Assembly (NCBI RefSeq): GCF_963576615.1
Contig: NC_088711.1
Span: 8,426,869-8,490,868 of the forward strand
Direction: 5' to 3'
Origin: Watersipora subatra
Lineage: Eukaryota; Bryozoa; Gymnolaemata; Cheilostomatida; Watersiporidae
DNA: 64,000 nt
The notes under the pieces were generated by a model. That model was not told the origin of the DNA, ran no database searches, and saw only the letters and a list, made by a program, of their open reading frames with translations. The position numbers and the translations under genes are program-made. The stretch's first letter is position 1. The number at the start of each line of letters is the position of its first letter. This document shows, one piece after another, positions 1 to 12,964 of this stretch.

Positions 1-2364
1 ATCAAGTTCCAACTAAATTGTCTCCAGCCTGAACTGAATGAGACTTACACGCGATCTACAGTTACCAGTCTATTTTAAGAACATAGACCGGGAATAGTTT
101 TCTTTGCTGTCCGCTACCCAGAATCAATAAAGCTGGGTCAGAGGTGGCTGGTGGCGAATGGTTATTATGAGAGTGTCAGAGAGTTTCTAGCGCAAATCAA
201 TGGCTAATACTTTTCACTAGAGGGTTGACATGGACTGGCAGCAAAAGTGAATGCGCTTTGTGACCTTTTTCCATCATGGTGCAGAGTTGATATCATTTAT
301 ATTAGAATTTGTACTTCAGCAACAACAGAAATGAGCGGTTTAAAAGGTTAACTTTTATGTTGTGTTTCATGCCTGTTGCTCTACTTGTTTGAAACCACCT
401 TCAAAAATTTTTTATCATCAAATCTATGGCAAACATGAAAAGGTCTGCCAATTATTTAAAAAATAATGTATCAAATATGTAAAACAGTTTTAAAAGTGTT
501 ATTTTTTATTTTTGCAAGACTGTTTGTTATATTTTATGTTTTACTCTCTAGAAAAGTTTCTGACCTTCCTTCCTCATCAGCTGTGCAAACATAGGTCTTA
601 GAATGCTTCATTTACTACCTATTGAAAAGCACCTAAAACACTGTTGCTACTCTGTAGTTGAAAAGCATGCCAGTGAAATATAGTAACTTTCTAGACCGTA
701 AATCCAAGCTAGTTAGCTTTTGTTGGAAGGGTTTCGCATACCCCGAAAGATAAGACAAATGATGAATCTAGGTTCTTTCTAGCTGTTACGAATGCAACAT
801 TCTGAACTAGTAGTGATAATAACATTCACATCTGTTTTCATATGTTTCATTTTTGCATCAGTTGGGCGTGTTGAGCGACCACCGCTCCTCAACAAAAATC
901 CTTCCTTCGAAATTACAATAAAATAGTCGCTCCTTGCAGGGTTTTATAGCATTAGTTCGTACACAACCCTAGTCCGAGTTAGCATACATTCTTGATAGAT
1001 CTCACGACTGCTAATTGAATCGATTGCCTTATGCAGATAATTAATGACTCAGGATTCGGGGCTGAGTTATGACTACTGCATCTCAGCCTTCACCCTTCAG
1101 GCCTCAACACCTGCCTAATAGGGCGGCGTACTCCACCTTCATCCACACCCTTAGTCACTCGTATACTCTAAGATCTACCCTAGAATTTGTACATCTGTTT
1201 TTGTAGCTTTCAGAAGTGCCCCAGATACATAAAACTCTGATTGTGACTCAAACATACCTGAGCCTAAAACTGAGTGATTCTCACACAATGCGTTGAAGTT
1301 TATTTCATTTCAGCAAAAAATAACAGTCATATCCGGCTTTGCTGAAAATACTTTTCATATAAAAATCTATTTTTACAAGTTGATTGCTGAGTTGATTACT
1401 GCGACATTTAGCAAAAATAAAATCTGATTACAGGAGTAAATGTTGTCTAATTACTCTGATTTTAATATACTAATAAAAAGGTTATTTTATTAGTTAACTC
1501 GAAATGAAAAAAAGCAAACAAACTTTACTAACTACTGACCAGATTGTAAGCAAATTTACACCAAAAAGGAGGAAGAAGAGAGAGGGGCTGCTGTTTCACA
1601 TATACAGTTTCAGTGTGGTAGATGCATCTAATGCACATTTCCTTGCAGTTCTTTGCTGGTCACTAACTTACCAACAAGTAGGTGAACTCTCGCTCGATAT
1701 TTGTAAATACACGTAGTAGCGAATTATTAGCATTCATTTCCGCTAGATACTAATTAATAGCAGCAGACACAAATACCGTATTAAGCATAAACCAGCAGAG
1801 CCAATTGCATCATATTCTCTCCAATGGCCAACGTATTGTTGGCAGGGAACCTTCTAGAGGTTGTCACTCTCACATCTCGCATAACCGGTGCAACCCACGC
1901 TAATATGACTTATGAGAGATGAATGCAAGTTAATGTTTTTAGAAAAATTTTGAGCTTTTTTAAAAATTCTAACCGCACAAAATAAAACAACTTGGAACTC
2001 ATTATAGTTAGCTTATTTATGCTGTCACGAAGTGGCATTAGTAGTTGTCATCCCATCATCAGCAATAATCTAGTTAGGCCTAATACAGAGCCAGTACAAG
2101 GTTAAGGAAAGTTAGTTTTACGGTGCAAGACCAGAAATGATGAAGATTTTTTTGCTAGGCTTCAACTTTACAACTTGTTTGAATTTGTGTCTATGAAACA
2201 AATGTTTATGTATGTGTTTATGTCTATGTAGGCCTATGTGTCTATGAAACAAGTACGCTAAAGTGGAGAATATGTGGTTTTATAACATAGAGCAAGGATA
2301 CTTGAAAACAGTTATTATGCACAGTTTTAAAACACTTTGGTAACGCCTTAATAACAATATATAC

Positions 2365-2399
<35 letters not shown>

Positions 2400-3532
2400 T
2401 CAATTCCTTTTATTAGGCTTCCAACAAACTGTGTATAGTTCGTAACCTAATGCACACATCAGACATTGCACAGAGCTGTATGATTGAGAGAATGTTAAGA
2501 TATTTACACTTTATAAATAATCAAAGATTTACACAAAGAAAAAAACTTGTTCAAAAGAGCTGAAAAGTTTGTGTTACAGCGTTAATCAAACTAAGGTAAT
2601 AAGGCTACAGGTCAAGGCCAATTAAGAAGCTGACTCTACTATTAAAATCCTAGTTCTTATAAATAACAAAGACTAGCGCCCTCACCATATTATAGTACTA
2701 AGGGTATAACAGCTATACCATAACTGCTAGTTTGGAAGAGACTGGAAAATGTGTATCTTGTTCAATCAGATAGCATAACTGTTACTACGAGCAGAGTACA
2801 GCAGCACCACTGAATAGCGACAGGAGAGCAAGGCAGGAATTGAGAGTTCAAATGAGAGCAAATAAGACAATAGGATTAGCATGTCATAGCAAAAGTAGGT
2901 CATAATAAAATATATTTTTAATATAGCGTTCTACTTTATGCCAGTAGATCATTGTAAATCAGTATATTTCAATTGTGTTGTCATGTATTTTGTCACAAAG
3001 CACAATTAAAAAGTTTATTCACAATTCCTTAATATTTATTAAGTAATTTTATAGATTAGTTCAAAGTTGAAACTCAACTGAATATAGAAATAATAAAATA
3101 TAGCAATAAACTGACTTTTTGTCCTAAAAATGAAAAATGGTGACCCTAGTTTCCTATCAATGTTTGACACTAGCAATTTTGATTTTCTACTTTCCATCAT
3201 ATTGTTTGTTTTAGGGGGACACTTGTTATAGCCCAAGAGTGAACTTGTAAGAATACGGAGTCAGTTAGTACTGATTTTAGAAATTTTACTACCTTTATAA
3301 GCTTGCCAAGGAGCCACATATGTATAAATAAAGCCGTGTATAGTTTAAAAATTATATTTTATGCGTTATCTTAAATTATGGCCAAAAGCAACTCTGTAAG
3401 GGTTGGCAGCGCTGATCTGTCCTTGCTATAACATAGCCTGAAATCCTAGTACTAAACGGAAGCTGGTAGGCAGCAGTGGCTAGAGGAGAGTGAAAGCATT
3501 TCCAGATCAAATATACAGTAGAGAGTTAATAC
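1..3532. other. AT-rich sequence without recognisable gene
   Basis: No exon with family similarity or paired splice sites was found on either strand. A short AT microsatellite (alternating TA) lies at about 2360-2400. Short ORFs here look like chance. Confidence 0.6.
2360..2400. repeat. (TA)n microsatellite
   Basis: About 40 bases of alternating TA with TACA interruptions. Simple-sequence repeat in non-coding DNA. Confidence 0.85.
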
Positions 3533-4243
3533 CTGGCAGGCAGAGTATTTGCATGTAGAATTGCCTCACTAAGTCGCATAATGCAAACAAAAGCTACGAT
3601 ATTGCCAACTTGTGTATAAAACGGCAATACTACACGTGGAAGACAATGTACACATATCTGAGTGATTTGCGGCGGCAAGTCCACACAGCCTTGTATTATC
3701 TGACAGTGTAGTTGAGTCCCAGGAGAGGCACTTAGAGAGACACGGGCTGACAAGCTGACGTCAAGTCATCACATATCAATGTTGTGTACTATAATAGCCT
3801 ATGTCCCAAGGCTAGCAAACAAATCGCTAGAAATACCTCACCCGTGTTGCACCATAGGACAAATCTTGTCTAACGCTGTCAAGTATCAGTATACCTAATA
3901 TATGAAGTACATCAGCAGGTGGTTGACACGACGTCAAGAGAGAATCAAGTGATTGTGTCAAGTTTTGATTTTAATGAGATATAGTAAGAGGTACAAGGCC
4001 AATTTAGAGACTGACACGAAAGCAGTAATTCGTGTAGATGTCAAGTTTATAACAACTTTTACAGATCAATACACAACAACTAAAACATTTCAGATATGAA
4101 ATTTTGCTAAGCTTATTGTCCTAGGATATTAAACCTCAGTAAAAGCTCTTAAACTAAAATATTGTTTGCAACGACGTGGCATAAACTATTTACTGACCTG
4201 CATGCCTCTTTGACATCATGTCACAGGCTTCTGCATCCATTTT
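3533..4243 (-). CDS. Possible two-exon fragment of unknown gene
   Basis: A short ATG segment (4243 down to about 4200, MDAEACDMMSKRHA) ends in phase 1 at a GTCAGT donor. A 73-codon open segment (about 3751-3533) starts after TTGTCAG in the matching phase and contains QIIQGCVDLPPQITQICVHC; it ends before GTATTA. The phases fit, but neither protein nor partner exons are recognised, so this is weak. Confidence 0.18.
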
Positions 4244-4610
4244 CGTGAGTAGATTTCGATTTGAAAAGTTTGATGAACTAACTCTCCACGTGTGGCAAGG
4301 CAATTCTCATTACTTATACGTATAACAGCTGCTTCTTTTACATAACTTAGCGGCAATTATATTTTCACGATGATTTTAGCCAGCTCTAAGCTGGCACTCG
4401 TGGGCACTAAGCAATCGTGGGTAATATGTTTGAAGAATAGAAATAACAAACTCGCTGGGAGCTGTGATAGTAGCAGCTGATATAACGCTGATGATAGATG
4501 CGATTGTTTTGGCAAACAGCTATTTTGGCAACTAGCTAAACGCACCTTTAGCAAAGTACCATTTAGATGCGTCAATAGGGAAAAAAAGTTATTAACATGC
4601 TAGAGCCTAC

Positions 4611-4729
4611 CTTATCTGTATGCAAAGACTGGATGTATAATCCACTGCAGGCCTGTGGTAGGGTTGAGCAGTATTTCCATTAACAATTAGCACGGCAATG
4701 CCAGCCTCGCTTAGGTAAGCCAGCGTTTC
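4611..4729 (-). CDS. Possible exon of unknown gene
   Basis: Open for 39 codons, flanked by acceptor AAATACAG and donor ATAAG|GTAGGC. It contains YLSEAGIAVLIVNGNTAQPY and is richer in GC than its surroundings. No neighbouring exon of matching phase was found and I recognise no family. It may be a transposon remnant. Confidence 0.22.
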
Positions 4730-7060
4730 CTGTATTTGAACGAAAAAAAAATCTAAAAACAACGGCAAAGTTTTTTATCAGCGCCTTAGTACAACAATCA
4801 CAGTTTTTTACCCACAAAGCTGTTTTCATATAGACGAAATTAAATCTATGAACACAAAAAACTACATATGATTGAGGATTAAGTTGACAGCTGCTAACAA
4901 TACCTCAATGAGTAAGCTTTGCTCGGTCACCTTTCAGCCAAGATGTGACAAGTCATGACGGATAGTAAACAGTTTTAATCAACTAGTAGCTCCGAGCAAC
5001 TCATATGCCTTCTGACTAATGGATCGACAGTAGCACCAGGCAGCAGCACTTAACGCTTGTTTCAACCACTTTGGATCAATGTACATTTACTGAACTCAAG
5101 TACAAGTCGTCTGACTTAAACTTACACACTGGATGGTTATTGCGAGGATGAATAAGAGTAATGATTGCAAAAGGCAGCACTATAAAAACCAGGTTCTTAC
5201 AATCAATATTATAGTATTATTGCAATATTATATTGCAGCTCAGGTGCTCGGAGTAAGCGTATTGATTGAAACAAGCCAATAGGAGTGCTTCAGTAGCTTC
5301 CCGTTGTTAGTTCCATCCAATAATATAAAATGATAACAATCATGCCTCAAATAATTTCATAGATAAAACTAAGTGCACAGCTGACTGGTACAGATTTAGT
5401 GCAAGCACTTACCTTTCGTGCAAAAGAAGTGCTACCAGGTAGAAGTTATATATATTGTAATTGATTATTGGTCTATAAAAAGAGAGAACCGCAATACCTC
5501 AAACGAATAAGCACATATCTACACAGGCTATGAGTCAGCCAAACTGTGTGGGACCGTAACCAATTTCACCATCGCCGACAATTAAGCTATGTCTCACGTT
5601 GGCTAACAGCAAATAATATTCGGCTGAAAATCAATTGAATTACCTTAACACAAACAACTAGAATTGCTCTGAACAAATTATGAGAAATGTTGACTCGTAA
5701 TTACCTTGTGTCTCACATGAGCAGTGAGTGACTGCTATTTCTATCGACTCGCTGCCGAGGCACAACTGTTCGCATTAAGCACTTGACTAGTTTGCTTTAG
5801 CAACACATTTCAATAAGAAACAGCAAAGAATAATACCCAACATGAAAGGAGCAGCAGCATAAAAATACACCAATACATTATTATGAAAGCTCTGACTGCA
5901 ATTGATTATATAGAAAAACATCGGCGGTTACAAAAATAGCTGATATGGCTAAGTAAATGTAAAAGGGATTTACTGAACAAATGCTCAACTAAAAGGTTGT
6001 ATTATGAAGGCAATAGAATACTGAATACAGTTGACTACGTTCAAATCTTACCGTTAAATGATTCTTCCATAAAAGGCAGCTGTGGTTCGTGTATGAATGA
6101 ATATATCATCTAGTTATCACACGAACAAGCATCTAATATAACTGGGATAGAACAAGCTTATCTTTCCAATATGCTGTCGATGACACGATTAGAGTTCCTT
6201 AAAACCCATGTGCTATGGAAAAAGAGATGGATGATGGTGATTGGGGGAGACAACTACACGCTTGCACGACAATACCAAAGCTATTCGAAACCAAATCAGA
6301 GCAAACATAAGACTTGTTCATATTAATTCAATGATATATTTAATGCTCACTCCTAGTGAAACCTCCACTAAAAAACTTTACACTCTTAAGCAAACCCGAT
6401 GTTTTACGGCTGGCACATCAGAATGGAAAGGCAATTCCTGATTTTAATACGTGATGAAAGTAACTTGTATAAAGCCGATGATATTTTGATTTATCCCTAA
6501 TGAAATGTACAACTAATGCGGCTATTGAGCATTTAATAAATATTTAAAAACCTTTTGCTATATAGACTGATGAAGTGGAAAGGAGAAAAATATCCAAAAA
6601 TATTTATTACACAAATTGTAAAAAAGTTTAAAAAAGTTGACACCATTAGCATAATCTCATTTCAATGGAATGGCAAGTACATTAATCTATCAAAACTAAC
6701 TAAAACCAACCAGGCATCTATTAAATCATTTATTTACAAAGAATAAGTTCTGCTTCAACTGTATGATGTAAGGCACCGAGGAAGCTCTAGAGGTAGCTCC
6801 TCTAGACAATCTAGTTATGCCTTGGATATCCTTGATGCGGGTGAGTGGTAATGAGAGAATGAACGCTAGCACCTTGTATCAGACTGCTTCACCATTAGAT
6901 CTGACTGCGGGATATTTTAGTTTCTGCGAGCTGTTTTGAAAGCTCTTCCAGATCCTAAAACCAATTACTTGTATAAATAAAGATTTTTTAAATTCTTGCT
7001 CGAGTATAAAGCTTATGACCCAAATCATTAAAATAAAATTAACTCCTTGCATGATTTTTT
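4730..7060. other. Non-coding, AT-rich, nothing recognised
   Basis: Two short plus-strand ORFs (6241-6441 and 6555-6746) lie in AT-rich sequence, show no family signature and lack convincing splice context. I see no RNA gene or repeat array. Confidence 0.5.
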
Positions 7061-7285
7061 GCTTATCTTTACTATAATAAGAGCTGTGTTCGATCCATAG
7101 TTGGAGGTTGGAAAAAAGATTGCATCGTATGGGATTCGAACTCGCGACTTTCAGCTTGGTGAATCGACATTCTAGTCACCAATCAACTACTGGCTGCCAT
7201 CAATTCTAGCGCCTGCACCAACCAACTACCGGCTGCCATCAATTCTAGCACCTGCACCAATCAACTACCGGCTGCCATTCTAGAA
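7060..7285 (-). mobile_element. tRNA-derived SINE fragment with tandemly repeated head
   Basis: Read on the minus strand, GAGTTCGAATCCC (about 7131-7143) is a good pol III B box / tRNA T-arm sequence, and AGTTGATTGGTGACTAG upstream resembles an A box. The A-box part is present in about three tandem copies of roughly 41 bases (7185-7280), each with a GGCTGCCATCAATTCTAG core on the plus strand. It does not fold as a complete tRNA. Confidence 0.6.
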
Positions 7286-7289
7286 TAAT

Positions 7290-9300
7290 CGTGCAAACAG
7301 TGATTCGCTGTACTTTATCGACACACCTGACAGTCTCCCTCAGCATACCAAACTGCCAGAGTACTAGTTGCAAGTAATAGCAACGACAACTAAAACATTA
7401 ACACCGATGAAAGTTTTTTATTATGAACATATCAGATGATCAAGGATATTACTGCCAATATTACTGCAGCTATCGTGACATATCTGGCCCAATATAGACA
7501 TGAGTAAACAGTCGCTGACACATAACTACCGAATTACACGTACATAGATGGTCAGTTACAGATACTATACAGATAACAAATACTGCATCTATTGGAATTA
7601 CAAATTTTTCACTTTGGTTTTAACATACTTTATACAGATGACGACTCTGAAACTGAGGTTAGAAAGAAGGCTATAGTAAACATGATGAGAAAGCTAACAG
7701 ATGTGATTAGATTCTCCCGCAGACAATGCACCAGCCAAGCACTGACTGGCCCATCCTGCAACATGAAACTTAGGCCACGTTTTATTTTAGCCAACATTGA
7801 ATAGCGGTGAGAAGTAATTGGAAGCTACATTTACTCAGATGAATGCAGAGCAATACCTCCAAGAGCCGACTGAGAGAATAGGGCCAGCCGGTGACAAATT
7901 CACTCAATAAAAACATTCCAAATGAAAAGACAAACAAATGAACAAGTAACCGCAAAAGTTGCGTTTAAATGCATAGAGACGGGCTCTAAAGAGGAGAATA
8001 GAGAGCTATAGAGAGCCATAGATCTGCCCAGAGACATTGTTTGCCACTCACACTGTTGTATTTATGGATGCCGGTTGAATGCCCATTGTTTTACATACAT
8101 CGTAATAACTGGCAAACATGAAACGGCACTTAATCACGTTTGCTAATCTAACATAAAAAGGTATTCAAAAATATTAGCACAAAAGTTCCCACATAATTAG
8201 TGAGGTATGGAGGAAAGTCTATGATTGGATGGAGAATAGAGTTAAAAGAACAACATTTTTAGTTACAGCGCTGCCAAGACGCAAAGCTGTTAGACGATTA
8301 TCTTTATGACAGGGAACTCTTTTTACGCACATCACTAACAAGGAATTAGACAGGTTAAAATGCAAGCGGCCAACAGAGATATAAAATAGCTACGTGAAGA
8401 CTATGCTGAGATCCATTGTGATGATGTTTTAGTTTGAACCCGTTTTAGACCAAGCAGCCAAATAGAAACTTGAACAGTAGGGGCCGAAGGCGAGTGGCGA
8501 AAGCCCTTCTTAAATGGTGAGACAAAAGCTAAGATTAGAATTATTCCTTGTGACTACTGTCCTAATACTAACCACAGACTGCATAGTTACACTTTGTGTG
8601 ACATCATAGCCACGTGTTAGTAAACACGACTGATTAATGTAAAACCAAACCGATATAACAAAGGCTAAAAAGTGGATTGAAGGAAGGAAACAGGTCGGCG
8701 CAAAGTTGGCGAATAGATGGGCTCTACGTGGTTTGTCATGTCATACGTGTCACATTATTACCAAAACACTTTTGAACACTCATCACGCGACGCTTAAAAC
8801 GCGATGTGCCGCTTAAAATGCGACACGGCCAAGATTTACACCATTCAGTCCCAGACAATGAATATTTACCATTTTCGACTTCGCATATGATATTTGGATA
8901 ATTGGTATGAACCGGCCTGGAAAATTTTGGGTAAATACATGTAAGTTGACTGACGAGATGTTGTGGCGAATAATTAAAACTCAGGTGAACAACATTTGCG
9001 TATCCAGGTGATGTTAAACAAACAAATAAACAAACGCACACCAATACATTAGAAAGCCGCCGTCTTGCTTGAGGACAAGCGCAATGTTATGTCAAAAGCA
9101 GAAACAAAAGCGCAACAGCGGGTTTTATCAACCATTATGTGCAGCAGTTATGCAGAATCGTATGATTTTTTAAATACAATAGCAATTGTTCTATAAATAC
9201 TGTTCATGTCCAGTTCAATAATCCAGTTCAAATCTTAGCACAGGGATTTAAAATGATTTTTGAAGGTCAAAAATCAATAAGCTAAATCCAACTGCCATGG
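7290..9300. other. Non-coding stretch, nothing recognised
   Basis: The ORFs at 7592-7804 (plus) and 8736-9044 (minus) have no recognisable domain; the second lies in sequence with repeated TTTTAAAACGCGA-like words and may be transposon-derived. No splice-paired exon was found. Confidence 0.45.
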
Positions 9301-9305
9301 CTGCT

Positions 9306-10569
9306 GGATGCTCACACACAACACATCCAATAAACTCGCAAACTTACAGATGCTCACACACAACACATCCAATAAACTCGCAAACTTACAGATGCTTACA
9401 CACAACACATCCAATAAACTCGCAAACTTACAGATGCTCACACACAACACATCCAATAAACTCGCAAACTTACAGATGCTTACACACAACACATCCAATA
9501 AACTCGCAAACTTACAGATGCTTACACACAACACATCTAATAAACTTGCAAACTTACAGATGCTTACACACAACACATCCAATAAACTCGCAAACTTAAA
9601 GATGCTTACACACAACACATCCAATAAACTCGCAAACTTACAGATGCTTACACACAACACATCCAATAAACTCGCAAACTTACAGATGCTTACACACAAC
9701 ACATCCAATAAACTCGCAAACTTACAGATGCTTACACACTACACATCCAATAAACTCGCAAACTTACAGATGCTTACACACAACACATCCAATAAACTCG
9801 CAAACTTACAGATGCTTACACACAACACATCCAATAAACTCGCAAACTTACAGATGCTTACACACTACACATCCAATAAACTCGCAAACTTACAGATGCT
9901 CACACACAACACATCCAATAAACTCGCAAACTTACAGATGCTTACACACAACACATCCAATAAACTTGCAAACTTACAGATGCTTACACACTACACATCC
10001 AATAAACTCGCAAACTTACAGATGCTTACACACAACACGTCCAATAAACTCGCTAACTTACAGATGCTTACACACAACACATCCAATAAACTCGCAAACT
10101 TACAGATGCTTACACACTACACATCCAATAAACTCGCTAACTTACAGATGCTTACACACTACACATCCAATAAACTCGTTAACTTACAGATGCTCACACG
10201 CAACATATCCAATAAACTCGCAAACTTACAGATGCTTACACACAACACATCCAATAAACTCGCAAACTTACAGATGCTTACACACAACACATCCAATAAA
10301 CTTGCAAACTTACAGATGCTTACACACAACACATCCAATAAACTTGCAAACTTACAGATGCTCACACACAACACATCCAATAAACTCGCAAACTTACAGA
10401 TGCTTACAAACTACACATCCAATAAACTTGCAAACTTACAGATGCTTACACACAACACATCCAATAAACTCGCAAACTTACAGATGCTTACACACAACAC
10501 ATTCAATAAACTCGCAAACTTACAGATGCTTACACACAACACACCCAATAAACTCGCAAACTTACAGAT
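9306..10569. repeat. Minisatellite, 42-bp unit, about 30 copies
   Basis: The unit contains CAACACATCCAATAAACTCG and TTACAGATGCTTACACA. Its length is divisible by three and it lacks stops in several frames, so both strands show long repetitive ORFs (423 codons on plus, 14-residue period MLTHNTSNKLANLQ; 144 on minus, period DVLCVSICKFASLL). This is expected from the unit length and is not evidence of coding. Confidence 0.95.
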
Positions 10570-10743
10570 AATTTCATAAAAATACATTCAGCTGTTCCAA
10601 GCTGAAAATGTAAAGTTTTAGCAAGACACAAAAAAGCTAATACGAAGGCAAATTTTTTTCCAAAAACAGATAAGGTTCACCACCACCAACAACTTCAGCG
10701 ATAACAGCAAATGAAGTGAACTGGCAGCCATTACTGTTCACCC

Positions 10744-10985
10744 AAAATATTATACGAGTAATAGCAATAACAATAATAACAAGAGCTGCTAACAGCGTAC
10801 TGCTAACAATGTGTTGATAACAGCGTGCTGCAAACAGCACACTGTTAACAGCATGGTTTCAGTTCTGTAAAATATTATAAGAGTAATAGCAATAATAATA
10901 AGGACAGCAGCTGTTAACAGCTCGCCACCAAAGCCATGCTGTTAACAGCTCGCCGCCAAATCTATGCTGTTAACAGCATTGATCT
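10744..10985. repeat. Cluster of GCTGTTAACAGC palindromes and a duplicated block
   Basis: A block with AATATTATA.GAGTAATAGCAATAA occurs at about 10,746 and again at about 10,870. Around it the palindrome GCTGTTAACAGC, or close variants, occurs at least four times with alternating spacers (CTCGCCACCAAAGCCAT and CTCGCCGCCAAATCTAT). Confidence 0.8.
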
Positions 10986-10989
10986 GGTG

Positions 10990-11800
10990 CTGCGAACAAA
11001 TCAGTTCTAGCCTTGTAACACGATGCTATCAGTATAACATAGTTGTACTTATTATCCATCCTCATTTTCAGACTACAGTAGATTCTGACCTTTGAGAATT
11101 TGGCATCATAGTAAGGCTTTTATCATTTATTAAATGCGTGGCAGCATTGCATTCGTAATTATTTATTAATTGATATGCACGCCGCGCTTGCTGACAGTTA
11201 CATCAGTTTTTATAGCTGATGTATTCCTACCAGTTTGTTCGTGATCACCAGGTATTAGTCGGGTAACTAACACTTTTTTAGTAATGAACTTGAGGGTACC
11301 TAGAGGTGAGTATTAATCAAGAATTGAGGCCTATTGCTTGTGACTAGCATTACAAACCAAATCATGTCATCATTGTAATGCTGTGCAAGCCATCGAGGTT
11401 TTATAGTATATATAGTAATTATGTATTATGCAAACAGTTATATCTACTGAACAGAGTGAAAGGCCTGAAGCCTGATTCTCATTTTCGCTTCCGCCGGTAG
11501 TTGCCGGGAAGGGCGGGGTCAACGCAAGAGTTCGGCGCTGTTCAACATTTGTGAAAAGCCGCAGGCAAAACCTTCCCAAAATGCACTGTACAGGTGAAGG
11601 TCAGAACTTTCGAGACAGCATGGCTAGCGGCCATTTTTATGCGGTCACCAGCGACGCAGCTTTATGTGAACATTAGCCGCCGAGCCTAGCATCGCAAGTG
11701 TTTTGCAGCGCGAGGTTGCCGCTGGCGTCTCGCATTCGATATGGGAACCAGGCTTGAGTTTCAACTTGTTTAAGCTTTAAAGCTACATCATCGGCAGTGC
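10990..11800. other. Non-coding stretch, nothing recognised
   Basis: Searched on the minus strand for the missing last GRIPAP1 exon and found none. The part near 11,480-11,760 is richer in GC, with an open minus frame (LKQVETQAWFPYRMRDASGN), but has no splice or family support. Confidence 0.4.
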
Positions 11801-11803
11801 GGA

Positions 11804-12318
11804 TGTAGCACCACATATAGCAAGCAAAAGAATGTAGCACCACATATAGCAGGCAAAAGGATGTAGCACCACATATAGCAAGCAAAAGGATGTAGCACCA
11901 CATATAGCAAGAAAAAAGGATATAGCACCACATCTAGCAAACAAAAGGATGTAGCACCACATCTAGCAAGCAAAAGGATGTAGCACCACAAATAACAGGC
12001 AAAAGGATGTAGCACCACATATAGCAAGCAAAAGGATGTGGTACCACATCTAGCAAGCAAAATGATGTAGCACCACATCTAGCAAGCAAAATGATGTAGC
12101 ACCACATCTAGCAAGCAAAAGGATGTAGCACCACATCAAGCAGAGAAAAGGATGTGGCACCACATCTAGCAAGCAAAACGATGTAGCACCACATCTAGCA
12201 AGCAAAAGGATGTAGCACTACATCTAACAGGCAAAAGGATGTGGCACCACATCTAGCAGGCCAAAGAATGTAGCACCACATCTAGCAAGCCAAAGGATGT
12301 GGCATCACACAGATAGCA
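11804..12318. repeat. Minisatellite, about 29-bp unit, 17-18 copies
   Basis: The unit contains GATGTAGCACCACATCTAGC followed by AAGCAAAAG, with variants (TATAGC, CAAGC, GGCAAAAG). The repetitive Cys/Tyr/Leu minus-strand ORFs here are products of the repeat. Confidence 0.93.
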
Positions 12319-12689
12319 AGCAAAAAGTGACGTATCTCAACAAAGCTTCAGCTTACATGTTCACACAAAAAGTTGAAACACTAAAATTGTAAATTTTCCA
12401 TTTACCTCTCAAGCAGTTGATACAAATTTTTAGCAACTCATGAGATGGACAATGTCATAGAATCATATGAAGCTGCCAGGAAAATCACTAAACGGTATGA
12501 TGTACGCATAAAACGAATGAGCAATAACGTCTGACCGTATTTAAAAAAACATATTAAATGTGACTAATAAATATATGAGCTAATTTTATAGAACGAAAAC
12601 ATGTCTTGCGGTACTTCCTGTTCACGAATAGGATAAGTAAGGTTTCATGCACACAAAACTGCTCTTTTCTATAGCGACGAGAAATGCTG

Positions 12690-12952
12690 CCCAAATGTGC
12701 AACACATACTGACAGGCTAGAGAGTACAACACATACTGACAGACAAGAGGATACAACATACACTGACAGACAAGAGGTACAACACATACTGACAGACAAA
12801 AATATACAACATACGCTGACATACGCTAACAGACAAAAAGACACAACATACGTTGACATACGCTGACAGACAAGATAGTACAACACATACTGACAGCCAA
12901 GAGAGTACAACACATACTGACAGACAAAAGGGTACAACACATACTAACAAGT
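12690..12952. repeat. Minisatellite, about 27-bp unit, next to the GRIPAP1 exon 19 donor
   Basis: About ten units built on ACAACACATACTGACAGACA, with some compound units. On the minus (gene) strand each unit carries GTATGTGTTGTAC. The array starts within about 15 bases of the exon 19 donor, whose intron begins GTATGTACAAGTAC. Confidence 0.9.
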
Positions 12953-12964
12953 ACTTGTACATAC

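Noticed and set aside
7130..7190. tRNA gene on the minus strand
   Set aside because: B box and weak A box are present, but no complete cloverleaf can be formed; a tRNA-derived SINE fits better.
9306..10569. CRISPR-like array (regular repeats)
   Set aside because: Repeats are contiguous with no unique spacers, and the genome is eukaryotic.
9308..10579. 423-codon plus-strand ORF with 14-residue repeats, and mirror ORFs on the minus strand
   Set aside because: The unit length (42) is a multiple of three and lacks stops in several frames, so long ORFs arise in both strands without selection. No splice, start or domain support.
12605..12690. Open minus-strand segment after the 27-bp array as last GRIPAP1 exon
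   Set aside because: Its open frame needs phase 2, but exon 19 ends in phase 0; in phase 0 it stops after five codons. No similarity to the GRIPAP1 C-terminus.
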